Shown piece after piece: positions 40,926 to 53,393 of a stretch of DNA of 64,000 bases (its first letter is position 1; each line of letters begins with the position of its first letter). The notes under the pieces were generated by a model. The model was not told the origin of the DNA. It did not search any database and saw nothing but the letters and a program-made list of their open reading frames with translations. The position numbers and the translations under genes are program-made. The DNA lies in NCBI RefSeq assembly GCF_001625195.1, contig NC_054390.1, positions 6,607,222 to 6,671,221 on the forward strand. The letters are read 5' to 3'. This DNA comes from Drechmeria coniospora. Taxonomy: Eukaryota > Ascomycota > Sordariomycetes > Hypocreales > Ophiocordycipitaceae.

Positions 40926-43900
40926 TAGGGTTATGTGCTCGCGAGGTTCGGAAGAATATGGTTGATTATATTCTTGTCGTCGTGTGCGCAGAGCAGGGTT
41001 GTCGATACTCAGCCAGTTTAACAAAAAAAAATGAACCAATTCAGACAAAACGATAATTGTGGGTAGGCTCTGGGTTATGTGAAAAGTTCCGATGCGTTTC
41101 TTCCAAGGCTGAGCCAAGTTCAAATATCGAGATGATATCATTTGGTATTTGTATGCATGTTCTGTGCTGACTCAGGATCACCGACAGTGCTGGTTCAAGG
41201 GGGAACCGGCGAATGTGACCTTGACGGAAAATCGCCCGTGTCATCCCGACCCCACCCCCAGCGGAGTTTGACAATCATTCTGTTGTAACAGCGAGAGTTT
41301 ATGAACTACGCATTCCACGAAAGCCAAGTCGCTGACCCATGAAGTCGTGAGCGGACTGACTCAAGATTGCCAAGCGGTTGGAGATCAGAAGAACTGGGGT
41401 GAGATCAACGTTGAAGTTCCTCGTCAGCAACATTTCTGCTGAATCCACCCACAATCGTGGTTTTGCACCAAATGCCCTGATGCTAAGTGAAGTGGCCCGT
41501 TGCATATCGAAAGGTACTTTCCTTGTTGACGGTTGGTACGGCAGCGAGGTTACAGGGATGGGATGTATAATGAGGAGAGGGTGGCATGCAGAACGACCTT
41601 CACAGCAACCACGGATGTCCCCTGGATTCAGTTGAAAAAAATTCGTCATGGATACTTTTCCTGTGCATGGGTTGGTGAAACCACTCCAAGAGAGTAAAAC
41701 GAGCTGCGGTGCAAGTACGTGCACGTATTAACACGCACAAAGCTTCCGATACCCCTTGAAAATGATGAAACATAAAGCTCCGGCAAATTCACCATGTACT
41801 GCCGCAGGCGAATGCAAGTAAATATTTCCCATTGCGGTCGAACCGTTATTGACCCAACTGGCCATGCCATCCCTGGTCGTTCCGTGATGAACGAAATCAT
41901 CACAAGTGACATTTTCATATCTCTGCTACAAGCCAGTCCTTCCGCTGGGTGATTTGCTTGCCGGGACATGCAACCAGTCTTACAACTAGCAGATTTGTTT
42001 GTAAAGGCACATTTGGATTACACGAGGGTTTTCCTTTCATTCAGCCAGTCCATAACTTCAAAATGAATGTTAGAGCAAAGCCCTACAGCAAAGGAAGCTC
42101 GTGAATATTCCTTGCTACGACAGTCCAAGTTCCTCTGTCATCTGCAAGTCGCTAATTAATTGCGAGGATGTCTTGCAAACCCTATTTTAGCAAGAAGCTC
42201 CATGCGTCCCACTACGGACAGTAGTGACGGAATCAAAATCTCAGAGCTCATCCTCTGACGCCGACGGTCCACGCTCTCCGACTTGCAAGACCAATGATCA
42301 AAGAGGGAGCTCACCCAATCACCCCCCTATCTATTCCATGTGAACGCTCATGTATTTCATGCTTACATTCTTCATCTCACCGTTAATAACCCCTGCCCCA
42401 AGGGAAAGAAGCCACGGCAATGGAAGTCGTTCTGCGACTCATCCCGCGATGCCAAGAACACCATGGTAAAACTTGGAGGAATTAGCCACAGTTAGTGCAG
42501 GGGCGAAGTTATCCCGAACATGATCGATTGTCGGAGTGTTGGTTGATCGAACAAGGGCGACACGAGTTACATGAATGGGGGGTTGGACGTTTCCGGATAC
42601 CGAGCCAACCCGGCTCCCTGTGAGAAGCAGGGACTACTTGAAACGGCAACCTCCCAACGCGTCAGTCACAGATTGATGTGACAAAAGTATGATCATGCCC
42701 ATGTGTAAAACCTCCAACTGGAAGTAGGAATACCGGCATTTAGGTCTGGATTTCCCTTCCTTGACCCTTCGTCGATGCGGCAATTAGACTGGAGAATAGG
42801 GGACATGGATAGAGAGCATGGTTCCAGACCGCTTCGGGGCATACCATGGGAGATGCAACGATCAATTTATTCCGTAGCGTTACTATGTATCAGCTGACGA
42901 TTTTGGATTCTACCAAGGAAACAGTGGTCATACAGGTACCCGGAAAAGTAACGGCCGCGTCGAACTACAGGTCTCTGGATCACCGATAGTCCAAGAGGCC
43001 GGTGCAATGCTGACCCCTGATAACGGCCTAGATTCTTGCCAGACTGCATCCCTTGTAGGGAAGCAAGATTGAATCGCCGTTTCGTCATGCATTCTCGACG
43101 GTTCTGCTGGGGTTTCCATCCCAACCCGGCGGAGCAAAGGTTCCGATTAAGGCACATCCTGCGGCAGGTCAACTGGATGAACCTCTTCTGCGCCGATATC
43201 AAGTTGACGTTCAGATTGCGAAATGGGAACATACTCAATCACGGCAGCAAGCAGATGGACTTTTCCAGGCTGCATGGCTACAGCGCGAGTGTAATAATGG
43301 TGACCATCCGGACGTCTTGAAGTCGAGCCTTGGCAGACATGGCGGCGTATGCTGGAGGCGTTGAAACGAGTGCGTTCCCGGTCCAAGAATGGGTACGCTC
43401 ATCCGAGGCTGGTGCAGGGGCCGGTGCAGGGCGGAGTGCATGGTGGAGGGGATACTGCGGAATGACTTGGCGAAAAGTGAGCAACTCAGTTCTGCTGCTT
43501 TATATCACGTACGAGCAGTATGCATGACGAAACAAGACGTATTATTACCAAGAATCTGCACGAATAACATAGCATGGATACAATATGGCCATACGCCTGC
43601 AGTCTTGCCACAGTCCGAAGCAGATGATTGAGCATTGAGGAGCAGTACTGTGCAATAGTGATTTGGTCAAGGTGGACAGCAAGATTAAACATCTCCCTGA
43701 GAGACATGGTAAGCTCTCCGCCGGCCATTCCTCGTAGTTGGTTATTTGCTTCATGGACCACAAAATTGTGAATATATCGCCGCCAATCGAGGCAGCATTA
43801 CCCAAGCCATAGGGAGTTTTGCGCACCAAACGGATGACAAAAATAGGCACCGCACTAAGTGTGCGTGCTTCATGGATTATGCATATGCAATGTGACAGAT

Positions 43901-44533
43901 TCCAACTTTCAATGGTCCCGTTCTACCCCAAGGTGCGCCGTTCCTTGTTCAACCATGCACCCTTTCGTCCAGCACGCTGCTGACTCCCTGAACTCAGAGT
44001 TACCGCGCCTTGCCAAGTTCCAAGTGACGCTGCTGAAAGAGTTGACCACGCGCTTGATCATCAGTTTCCCTTCTTGGCGATGAAAGCGGGTATTCTTGTT
44101 GATCGAACCCTGACTCTGCATCAGGAAACCATTGCTTCACATTAACCTCTCCCGCGCGAGAGCGCAATAGTCATTTCAGTTCAGTACACTTCCGCGGTAG
44201 AGTAACGCCACATAGCTGCCGTACGGTCCCTCGTTGCATTTTAATGAGGATCCTTGCTTCCGTTTCTCATTCGCAGCGCATTCGCTTCCTTTCTTGAACA
44301 GTACGCAATCACCAACGGCGGCAGGGTCTTTGCGACAGACCGTACGAGTAGCGTGCTCAAAGCCCAAGGCATACGCAGATGAGCGCGTTTCTATCTTGCT
44401 CGCAAGCGGGTTTTCGACTAGCCCGGTTGTCGACTCTCCTCTCCATGTGATTGTGGACTCGCGGCGTTGGAAAGTGGCAAGCGGTCTCACCAGACCAGGT
44501 ATCGGCCAGTCGCCACGGATCCGGTCAAGATGA
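40926..44533. other. Intergenic, start of accessory region
   Basis: About 3.6 kb without a supported gene. Short ORFs on both strands (for example 41299-41724 minus) show no recognised domain. GC content falls relative to the first 40 kb by eye. Confidence 0.5.
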
Positions 44534-44992
44534 TCAAGGCAGTCCCAGATCCGATCCAACATTATCTTCGGCATCAGATTGGACTTCCGAGTTCACTTGC
44601 TTCGTCCTCTGGAACCCGGCTTTTCTGAGGATATGCCGTACGGTAGAGGCAGATATTGGTATGCCCTCGTTGCAAAGCTCGGCGGCAACAATGGCACATA
44701 CTTCTCCACCCGAGCGCATCTGCGTTAACGTTGCCTTTGAGAGAACCTTTTCCTGCGCTTCGGCCGTCTGCTTCGTCGGTCGTCCAGATCGAGGGGCATC
44801 GCGAAGGAAGTCATCCCTGATCTTCAACGGCCGCTGGTTTGGATCGAATCCGTGCTCGATGGCCCTGGCGTAAATTCGGTTCACTTGGCGCACTGAAATA
44901 CCAAGGGTCGCAGCAGTCTCCGAAGAGGACTTGCCAGCGCATTTGAATCCAATGACGAGACTCCTCGTTGCGATGTCCGTGTTTGGAGCCAT
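44534..44992 (-). mobile_element. Truncated Tc1/mariner-type transposase, N-terminal DNA-binding part only
   Basis: Intact 152-aa ORF with a good ATG (GAGCCATTG on the plus strand). Residues 8-50 form a homeodomain-like helix-turn-helix (ETAATLGISVRQVNRIYARA). The linker RDAPRSGRPTKQT follows, then a second HTH (SASTVRHILRKAGF, about 114-127), which is the bipartite paired-like DNA-binding region of Tc1/mariner transposases. The ORF ends about 25 residues later, where the DDE catalytic domain should begin; I see no DDE motifs downstream on this strand. It is therefore a relic, or a domesticated DNA-binding remnant. No matching terminal inverted repeats were identified by eye. Confidence in the family is good; expression status is unknown. 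Confidence 0.75.
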
Positions 44993-47691
44993 TGGCGGCG
45001 GGGCGGGAGATGCAGTCGATCAAGGGACGACGGTAGTGGTACGTGTAGAAACAAAGTACAGTAGAGAGTATATGGGCTGTGTTTCAGAATGCTAAAGAAA
45101 GGAAGGATTGCCTGGACAAAGGGGGTAATCTTGATGATATCCCTCACGAAAGTTTCTGGGAAATTGCAGGGATATCCCTCAGGGTAACGTCATGAATGCG
45201 TACAGAAAACCTCTAGCACATCTTAAGGAGATCTCTAGAATATCTCCCAGAGTAATTTCAGAAACGGTGGGAGGCACAAGAGGTAGAGCGGCGAGGCCCG
45301 GCAATTAGCAGTCCGATCCCTGAGTGGCTAACGTTGAGGACGAAGGCGATGACTGCATTCATTACTAGAGAGCCTAAGGCTTCCAAGGTGGACGCTCGTT
45401 GTTGGATATCTTACATAACCTTGCTGGGTCAAGGGGTCCCGTGAGTAGTCACGTGCTCACGCTCAATCTTCCCTGCCTTCTGGGTTGGCTGCCATTGACA
45501 CAGTGCATCACGAACACTCGAAAGAGGCGCACGCACGAGAAACACGGTACATACATGGGCAATTTGTTTTACCCGTAGAAAGCGGCGTCAGCATTAGCAA
45601 CGCCCGAACAAGCCAATGGCCCTGACGGCGAAGAGAGCGTGGATGGCCGCGACAAGACGTGGCAGCAACAGCCGTTCGCACGGCACCCGATACCCGCCCA
45701 AGCAAGGAAAGAGGTTGGTATCCAAAGCTTGGGCGAAAGAACAATATCTCGTGGGCGTTGAGGACGTGAAACTACCCTCGCGGCTCAGCATTGTGCTTCT
45801 ATGTGCAGAAGAAGCCCTGTACCGTACGAGCACACTTGTAAGACATGTATTATTGTTCATCTTGAGCGGCTGCTTGACGCTGATTCTCATCGATCATTAT
45901 ATCATTTTGGTTTTATTGCCTGGTGAATACGTACCCGTGCCCGCCCAGTAGCAGCATCGTAAGGTAGTGAGCGAATGCACCGAGACCGTGCAGCAGGATC
46001 CTAGTCCAAACGAAGGTCAGGAGACGAGGCTGCAACAAGGCGAAGAAAAAAAAGGGACTGAAAATTGATGGTTGGTAAATTGCGACCTGCTATTCCAATA
46101 CTCTTCGCGTACGCTTTCCAGAAGGTCTCTCGTTCTAGTGAGGTGCGGATCCTACGATTTTCCCCCCTCACGAGCTTGGAGGGTTCCAGCGTTAGCCACG
46201 AGTCGAGTTTTACTCGTGTCGAGATCATGGCAGTCAGGAATGAAGTGGGGTTCATCGTGCCGTTGTCGTTCACCACAACACTTGCCCCCATGTGCTTGCT
46301 CCACCGTTAGGCCAAAGCCTTCAGACCATCCTCCCTTGTGGAAGTCAGCGCTTGTTTGGGAATGCATACGAAGTGTATGGTGGATTCGTAGGAAATTGAT
46401 ATCGACGATATCGGCACGACTCCACCCCGTCATGCTCAGCAGCGTCAGAAGTCAATTTGCTCGGACCACGCTATTGAACTGCCTCGTACGGAGTACTTGC
46501 AGCAGCATTGGCTGCTATTTTCGCAACAATGGAGCGAATCATACGGCCCCTCTCTTTACAACTACAAACTCGCCCGCATATGGGACCCTTCCCTCCATAG
46601 GTACTAAGTAATTACCTGTACTCGTATACTTAAGTACGTACATGTACTATTAGTACGTGTGTAGTTTGAGCAAGTGTTATTATATACTCCGTACAGTACA
46701 TTTATTACAGTACAACTAGTTGTATACTGTACTGCCATATGCTTGCATACTGGTAAATATTATACTCTACGGAGTACTTTGTATGATATACAAGTACAAG
46801 TACATGTACTCGTTTACCGAATAATACGGGGTATTGCTACTCCGACCAAGTAAGTACTGCAGTATTAATACTCCGTACAAGTACAGTAATGATGTAAAAT
46901 GCACTTGCCCTCTCTGCTACTGCAAGTAGGTAATTAAATGGTGCACATCGAGGACATATATTAACAATACAACTACTTACTTGTCCATACTAATTACTAC
47001 GTACTAACAGCAATAGTTGAATTCTTCTTGTTGGATGCTGTATATAACGTGCCTTCCTCCATCTCGGCAGCAACAGGACGAATGGGTCGTAGCGGCTTGC
47101 TGGGTGAGTGTCATGACGACGGCCGTTGGATAATGGCGCGGTAGATGCAGGGAATGAGCATGATGAACAAGCATCCAACGCAGAACTCATGGCCACCTCA
47201 GCAACCACATATGCGGGTAGGATCATCGAGTTCCTTCCACAAGGCGACCCTCGCAGTCGTTTGTAAGGCATTGAGAGCTGCCTGACGCGCTTCCGACTCG
47301 CCGCCAACGGACCGTTTCGACACGGCAACCATTAAGCTCTTCCAAGTAGTGGAACTAGACCGCCCCGACATCGACATGAGCATTCCACCTACGCTAACCC
47401 GGTTCATGCCCTGTGCCGTATTTGCTGCAAGGTGTTCTTGCATGCGCGACTCGGGCTTGCCTCGGTTGCTGCCGGCAAACACAGTCGCGCGGCGGGCATT
47501 TCATACCGTCGGCGACTCCGCATCACCGTCAGCCCGCTGCCTACCAACCAGAGAACAACAGTGGAAGGCTTCCCTGGGCCGCAGCGTTGTGCGACACATG
47601 AGCGGTGAGCTCGTCAATGCTGGGAGGGAATGAAACGGGACGGGACGCACGAGGTGGTAAGTGATGGGTGTATTGTGCTGCCTATTACTTG
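44993..47691. other. Intergenic, AT-richer accessory DNA
   Basis: No gene supported. A TACTCCGTA word block lies at about 46610-46900. Confidence 0.5.
46610..46900. repeat. Block of TACTCCGTA / GTACATGTAC words
   Basis: Dense TACTCCGTAC, TACGGAGTA and AAGTACATGTAC words in an AT-rich stretch. Confidence 0.7.
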
Positions 47692-47696
47692 TATTG

Positions 47697-47897
47697 TGTT
47701 ATGGAGTCACTAGTACTACCAGTATCTAATGGTCGGAAATAGGTGTTAAGAAATCTACGGAACACTAACTCAAGGTACTAGGCATTGGAGTACTTATACT
47801 CCAATGCCTGCTTAGTCATAGGATACAAGTCACGTGCTGTAGCACGTGACTCTGTCCTAGGACATAGCTCTATTAGGCAAAGCCTAATATCATAACA
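47697..47897. mobile_element. Small LTR-like (TRIM/solo-LTR) element with 5-bp target duplication and four hairpins
   Basis: A 201-bp element starting TGTTATGG and ending CATAACA, flanked on both sides by TATTG (47692-47696 and 47898-47902). TG...CA ends with a 5-bp direct duplication are the mark of an LTR insertion. The 3' half contains four successive inverted repeats: GGCATTGGAGTA/TACTCCAATGCC (47781-47808, 4-base loop), AGTCACGTGCT/AGCACGTGACT (47828-47851), TGTCCTAGGACA (47853-47864) and ATTAGGC/GCCTAAT (47872-47888). It shares its end sequences with the 170-bp element at 60524-60693. No coding capacity. Confidence 0.78.
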
Positions 47898-47902
47898 TAT
47901 TG

Positions 47903-50237
47903 CATGCTTGGTTGTGCGCTGCACATTTATGGAGTGCCAATACTTGTAGATGCTGTGCCTGAGAATCAATGCCCAATCACGTGCACGAGTCCATGGCACC
48001 AGACGAGCTGGCAAACTGCATGGTTCGATAAGGCCATATCAGAAGTACGGTATTGCGAGAAACAAATGCCGAACGTGTGCTCCATAACAACTACAGCACT
48101 CTTGAGTAATACGGAGTAATACTTACAGTGCTCGGTACAAATACTCCGTACGGAGTAATTACTTTGGAATATGCAAGTACTGTAATTACCTAAGTAAGTA
48201 CAGCTACTAGGCAGGAACCGTGCACTTAGCAGTACTAAGGTACGGAGTACTTTACAACGAAGTACTCCTGCCAAGTACCTTGCAAGCAAGTATGTGCAGG
48301 CGTTGCTCCTCTGCGTCGCATCGCACACGTACAACTACAAATGCATAAGTAGTATACATCCATTAGCGACTACATGTACAGCACAACACAGCGCTAATAC
48401 TCAAGTACAGTTGAGGCTTCGAGTTGATGTTGGATAATACTTGCAATAGCGGTATGTGCAAGTACTAACTGCAGTACTTCGTCATGTAACTACATGTACT
48501 GCACGGAGTACTCCGTACTGTAGTTGTACTCCGTACAGGTACTTGCCATTAGTAATAGTGCCTGTGCGCCCACCCGCCTGAGCCCACGCGGCCGGAAGGA
48601 TGCGCTATCGCCAGGCGGTTTTGGGCTCTCCTGACTGTTAAGCATGTGGTATTATTACCCATTAAGTACGTTCCAAATGCAAATATTACTTATGGCACAC
48701 TTAAGTACATGTCATTACTTGGACTCGTACCAAAATAGGGCAGATATTTTACAGTACATACTGTAGGAATGATAAGGATGTCCGCACAATAGTATGCGCA
48801 TGTAATATTACTACCGATGTGAAAAGTCTATGGCTCGTCCCGAAATCCATGCATGGCATAGCAATAGTTCCTTGTACAAGTACTTCAGAGATGGAAGTAC
48901 ATCTACTCCGTACAAGTATAATAGTGCATTATCGAATAGGGCGCCGCATATTCAAATAAGTACTGTACTGTACATGTACTTCGTACCAAGCACCTGGGAA
49001 CACCCGTGTGCGGAGCAATTGCAGGTGTAGACACAGGAACGCACTGGGTGGGTGTGCAAGTATTATACCAGGTACTTGGCACAGCGCATGCAAGCAAGCT
49101 GCAGTGCAGTATTCCACGATCGTGCTCGCTCCGACACGGCAAAACAGAGTACAACTTAGTACTTACTTACATGTATCTACTTACACCCACTTGCACGTAG
49201 GTACTTGCTTGTAGCGCTACTGCACATGTGCACGCAAGTACGGAGTACCTGCAATAACTTGCATGTAAGTACGGTACTCGCAATAACTTGTCGGTGCTAT
49301 CGGCTCCTGGTGCCCGTGTGCCCGCCGTTCCCACGCGCTGTCCAATGCGCTAACGATGGCGTGGATTGGGTGCATCGCCGCCCGGCTCGGCAGCGGAATG
49401 GGGGGTCCAACAACCTCTGGGGCTTTGGTGGTGATGAAGGGCTGCCCTGCACAGCAGTGTACTCACTGTACTTGCTTCCTTGTACGTGTTGTGCTTGCTT
49501 GGACTGACTTGCAGTGGTGTACCCTCCAACGGCGGCGCAGAGTGCGGTGTGCTGATGTACTTGTACATGGGCATGCGGCAAACTTGCCCATGTACTAGGT
49601 ACTTACGTACTTACAGTACAAGCGAGGGCACCCCTTCCTATACTTACTTACGTGCCACCAATAAAAAATAGCACGCAAGTATCACGAGCGCTCCGCACGT
49701 AAGTACTCGAGTATTACTTACTTACTTGCACGGTGCAGTGCCAGCACGTGCGGACGGGTACGGACGGGGAATCGGGCTGTCGGTCCCGGCTGGCTTCCAG
49801 GTACTTGTACTGAAGTACAGAGTACTTACGACGAATACTTGCTTAATTACTTACTTGCTTAAGTAATTACTCCATACTCATGCAAGTACCGTAATTATAT
49901 GAGTACTTATGCTAGTACCGAGGTCCAGCCATGCAAGCGGGACAAACGGTTGACCCGATCGCACCACCCCCTCCCTTAGCGTCCCGAAAACCTGGAATAT
50001 TGGCCCGACTTCCCTTGCACTGCTGCCGCCGACGTGCACTTAAAAAGGATCGTCAATGCCCCGTCGACTCGCATTTCTTGCGCCGACCGAAGGCGCGATT
50101 CGAGCGACATGCACAATGCCGCTCGACTAGGCACGTACGCAAGAACACTCGGGTGCACGCATTTGCCGTGTGCAGGACCGTACGAGTACAAGTACTGCCG
50201 ATACCCCGGCTCGCTCGCAGTTCGTATTACCACGGCA
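47903..50237. other. Intergenic, motif-rich
   Basis: No gene supported. 48100-49300 is dense in TACTCCGTA and AAGTACTTAC words. The last 250 bp resemble the upstream region of the second paralogue at 61.7-61.9 kb and are likely promoter. Confidence 0.55.
48100..49300. repeat. Block of TACTCCGTA / TACGGAGTA words
   Basis: Copies at about 48110, 48140, 48242, 48505-48540, 48903 and 49240 among GTACTT/CTTACT words in both orientations. Confidence 0.7.
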
Positions 50238-50246
50238 TATATATAA
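50238..50246 (+). promoter_or_regulatory. TATA box of the first enterotoxin-like paralogue
   Basis: TATATATAA about 100 bp upstream of the ATG at 50339. The second paralogue has TATAT at the same distance (61868 versus ATG 61968). Confidence 0.65.
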
Positions 50247-50338
50247 GTGCTCTTGCGTCGGCCACCTGCTCACCCGCTGCCGGTAGCAATCCTAGCCACG
50301 CCGGCTATCTCCGATTCCCGGCACGTCATTCACCCACC

Positions 50339-52990
50339 ATGCGCTTCTGGAAGTTACTGCTGCTGAGTCTCCTCGGCCTGACGCTGGCCGACCCACCACA
50401 GGCTCCGGAGGACGACTTGCCTCACTCTCGCGGTCGCATGTTGAATCCGACGGGTAACTATCAGTTCCTCCCCGGCAGTCTTTGAGACGAGTGCAAGCAC
50501 TAACACAGGCGCGCACTAATAGAAGGCGGATTTTACCGTTGGGTCGTCCTCGATCGAAACTTTGCGCCTGGTCACCGCCTCGTTTCCTCAAACGCCGCAT
50601 TCAGCTATAACAATGCCGTCATTCACGTCACGGATCGCACATTCGCCGTTCTCCATCAACAAGGCATCGATCATGTCGTCATCTGTGACATGGTTGAGGT
50701 TTCCGAAGAGATCGAGGAGGAATTCGCGAGAAACCACGTTAGACTGACAAGAGTCCGTCGCTTCGGGGATGACCCGTACCAAAACTGGATTGTCTTGTTT
50801 ACATTGTGGAACATCGTTCTAGAGCATGCCGACAGCACCGCAGTCTGGGCCGGCATCGACTCGCCCTTGAGCTGGGCGGGCACCATCATCTCGGCATTGC
50901 AGATCCTATCCATGCATTCCATCGGGCAGCTACGACTTCTCAGCGACGAGGATTATTCGCGAAACAACGTCAACAGAATGGACATGCTTCATTTTCTGAG
51001 GACCTTTCTGAACTTTGTCGCGGCCAACGTACGTGTCGTTGGACAGGATGCGACCTCTGCCCGTCAATCACCCGGTCCTGCAGGCGCCGTTGCCGAGCAT
51101 GATGCTGGCGCAGTGGATCCGGGTCCTGCCGCAGGGCACGAAAATGGTCATGATGCGGAGGATTCTAGCTCAGCCTCGGCGCACGAGCATGACGATGGTG
51201 CGGAGGATTCGAGTTCAGACTCGGCGCACGAGTCGTGTGCGTCGCTTGATTTACAGAGTGTAACGGAGGATTCGGGAGAAGCGACCTGCAGCGGCCACTC
51301 GCCCGGTCTTGTAAGGGTCATTCCCGACAATGATGCCAGTGCCGAGGATCCGAGTCCTGCCCCAGTGCACGATAAAGCTGATAGCGCAGGGGGTTCGCAT
51401 TCAACCTTGCGACACAAATCGGGTGAGACGTCTCTGGAGGGTGAGCCTGCCAGGTTGACAAGAGCATCGCGTGAGCTGCGGGCGAGTTTGAATTCCACCA
51501 TATCAGTGGAATTGTCAAGAAACGATGTTCATGCCGAAGTCTGCGCTCGGGTGAACCCCGAGGCTTCCCAGCCTATTGTCGTATTGCTTCCCGGGGACCG
51601 GCCGGCACCCTCTGCTGATGGTGCCGGCGGATCGGCCGCCCCTGGTGAGCAGGCCAATACGAATCCCGAGCCCCAGCAAACCAGCCAGCAAGAACATGTG
51701 GAACAGGGGCTGCAGGCCTTGGACGCCTTGGACACGACCTGTATTCCTGCGGCGTGTGCCGCCATCCTCGCCTTGGCGATGGGAAGGGGCCAGGGCCACA
51801 GCAGACGATCCTTGTCGCAGTACGCGTACAGCGATAGCAAGAATCCATTTAAGCCGAAGGAATCGGAGATGAAGCAATGCGAAAGCCAGATGTATTTCGC
51901 GACAAAGAAAAAACAGCCGTGGTGCGAGAGCCTGGAAGAGGTCGAGGTAGGCTTCGAGATGTCTCCCGAATTACTCGCCGGCACCTGGGATTGTTTAGGC
52001 ATTGCCTTGAACCAAACGTACGGTATGTTTAAGCAGCAAATTGCATATAAACCCGATGCTGGCTCCGAGACTTGGTCTACTCTCAACCTGGAGGCTTGGC
52101 TCGGCAAGGGCACGACCAGCATTAGTCTCAAGAAAATTCGCATGGTCGATCTAACCGTTAGGGAGTGCGGCGTTAATTATCCATTTGCGCCCCATGCCGA
52201 TATATTTAAAGTTAAAGGTATAAAAACCCTCTAGCTGCTCTATAATAAGTATGCAGAAACTAAGAAACCAATTGGCCTGTAGCTTTCAAGATGCGCGGGC
52301 GATGCGCTGGTACAAAGGTTAATGCTACCCTTGACTATCATAGCGGATCTGCAGTACAGGAGCATCATCATTCAGTGGGTAGGTATTATTGGGATGCTTA
52401 TCATACAGAGACATTTGCATCCGTCCCAGTAGCTTCTCGAGATTGGAAATTCAGTACCGCATGCCAAACTATCAACGAGTTACGGTACGAATTCCGATTG
52501 GAAGATAGCTTTTGGGGGGGCACATGGGACACGATACGATTCGACCTGGGGACAGAGAAATCAGTCTTTATCGCCAAAGCGCCAGAACCAGGAGACGTTT
52601 ATTCCGACGCTGTTAATCTCATTGACCTTTTCGGTACAATGGAGGTTCATCTAAATGACATTAAAAGCATCAATTTGATCGATGTCTTTGCCAAAGACCC
52701 GCTTCATACCCAAGATAAGTGGCATTTTGGAGGTAAATTCAATTGCTAGCTTTGCATTCTTCCTGGCCTTGTCGGGCATAACTAACCGACGGCCATCCTT
52801 ACTTCTAGGTATTAAATTTACCGCGACTTGCGCCAACGAGTATCGAAAGCTTGAGTTGACAAAATTTGTTGGAGAGAATACTTGGTTGCAGTTTGCTTGG
52901 CGTAAAAAGTATGTCTGGTCTCGCGAAATCTTTGCCGGGGACTGGAAAACTGTGCCCTTACGGAAGCTCCAAGGGGGGGTAGAAAGTTAG
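50339..52990 (+). CDS. Secreted enterotoxin-like family protein with degenerate PTP-like N-domain (paralogue 1)
   Basis: Proposed exons 50339..50453, 50526..52217, 52283..52732, 52809..52990; 812 aa. Signal peptide FWKLLLLSLLGLTLA. Residues about 40-185 look like a protein-tyrosine-phosphatase fold: GIDHVVICD as a core strand, and the segment from TAV to SWAGTIISALQ (about 142-162) aligned with the HCxxAGxGRTG loop. The loop Cys and Arg are absent, so no phosphatase activity is expected. An acidic Ser/His/Asp-rich region with an internal tandem repeat follows (about 245-280). Then comes a linker and two related modules centred on GTWD (about 510-600 and 670-750), and a final Cys/Trp module (KKYVWSREIFAGDW). 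These modules resemble those after the ADP-ribosyltransferase domain in fungal enterotoxin-like proteins; that assignment is from memory of the family. The second exon could start 3 nt earlier. Role in host interaction is inferred. Confidence 0.65.
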
Positions 52991-53105
52991 CCTGACGAAC
53001 GGGATAGCCCTTGTCGGAAATGGCCTGTCGTCACCGCAATGCAGTAGTATAGTAACTTGAATATCCAACGCAAGTGCCCATGAATGTACCGAGTAATTAG
53101 GTGGC

Positions 53106-53393
53106 GTGCTTGATTCAATATTTTTAGCAGCTGGTCTATACTGTAGAACAATTTATATCCTTTCTAGCGTCATGTTGTTTGCATCCGTCCCTATTGGTAA
53201 TCGAGATTGGAAATTTAATCCCGCATGCCAAACTAGCTTTCTACTCTTCAGGCTCGAGATGACAAATTTTGCCAATGAAAGGAAATGTTTGCACTTTTCT
53301 TCTGCCAAAAAGTATGCCTGGTCTCGCCAACTCTTTGCCGGGGACTGGCAAACTGTGCCCTTGCGAAAGCAGATAGGGGGCGTAGTAAGTTAG
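53106..53393 (+). pseudogene. Decayed tail fragment of the enterotoxin-like family
   Basis: The translation shows FASVP, RDWKF and ACQT as in exon 3 of the gene just upstream. After a few residues it jumps to a segment equivalent to that gene's last exon (KKYAWSR, LFAGDW, TVPLRK, GGV), ending in the same place. The GTWD module in between is missing. It is a tandem partial duplication with an internal deletion and no start or signal peptide of its own. Left as found; no function expected. Confidence 0.78.

Noticed and set aside
44176..44574. ORF downstream of the Tc1-type fragment as its catalytic half
   Set aside because: Different frame, and no DDE-domain motif (DET or the NPIE-type block) could be seen.
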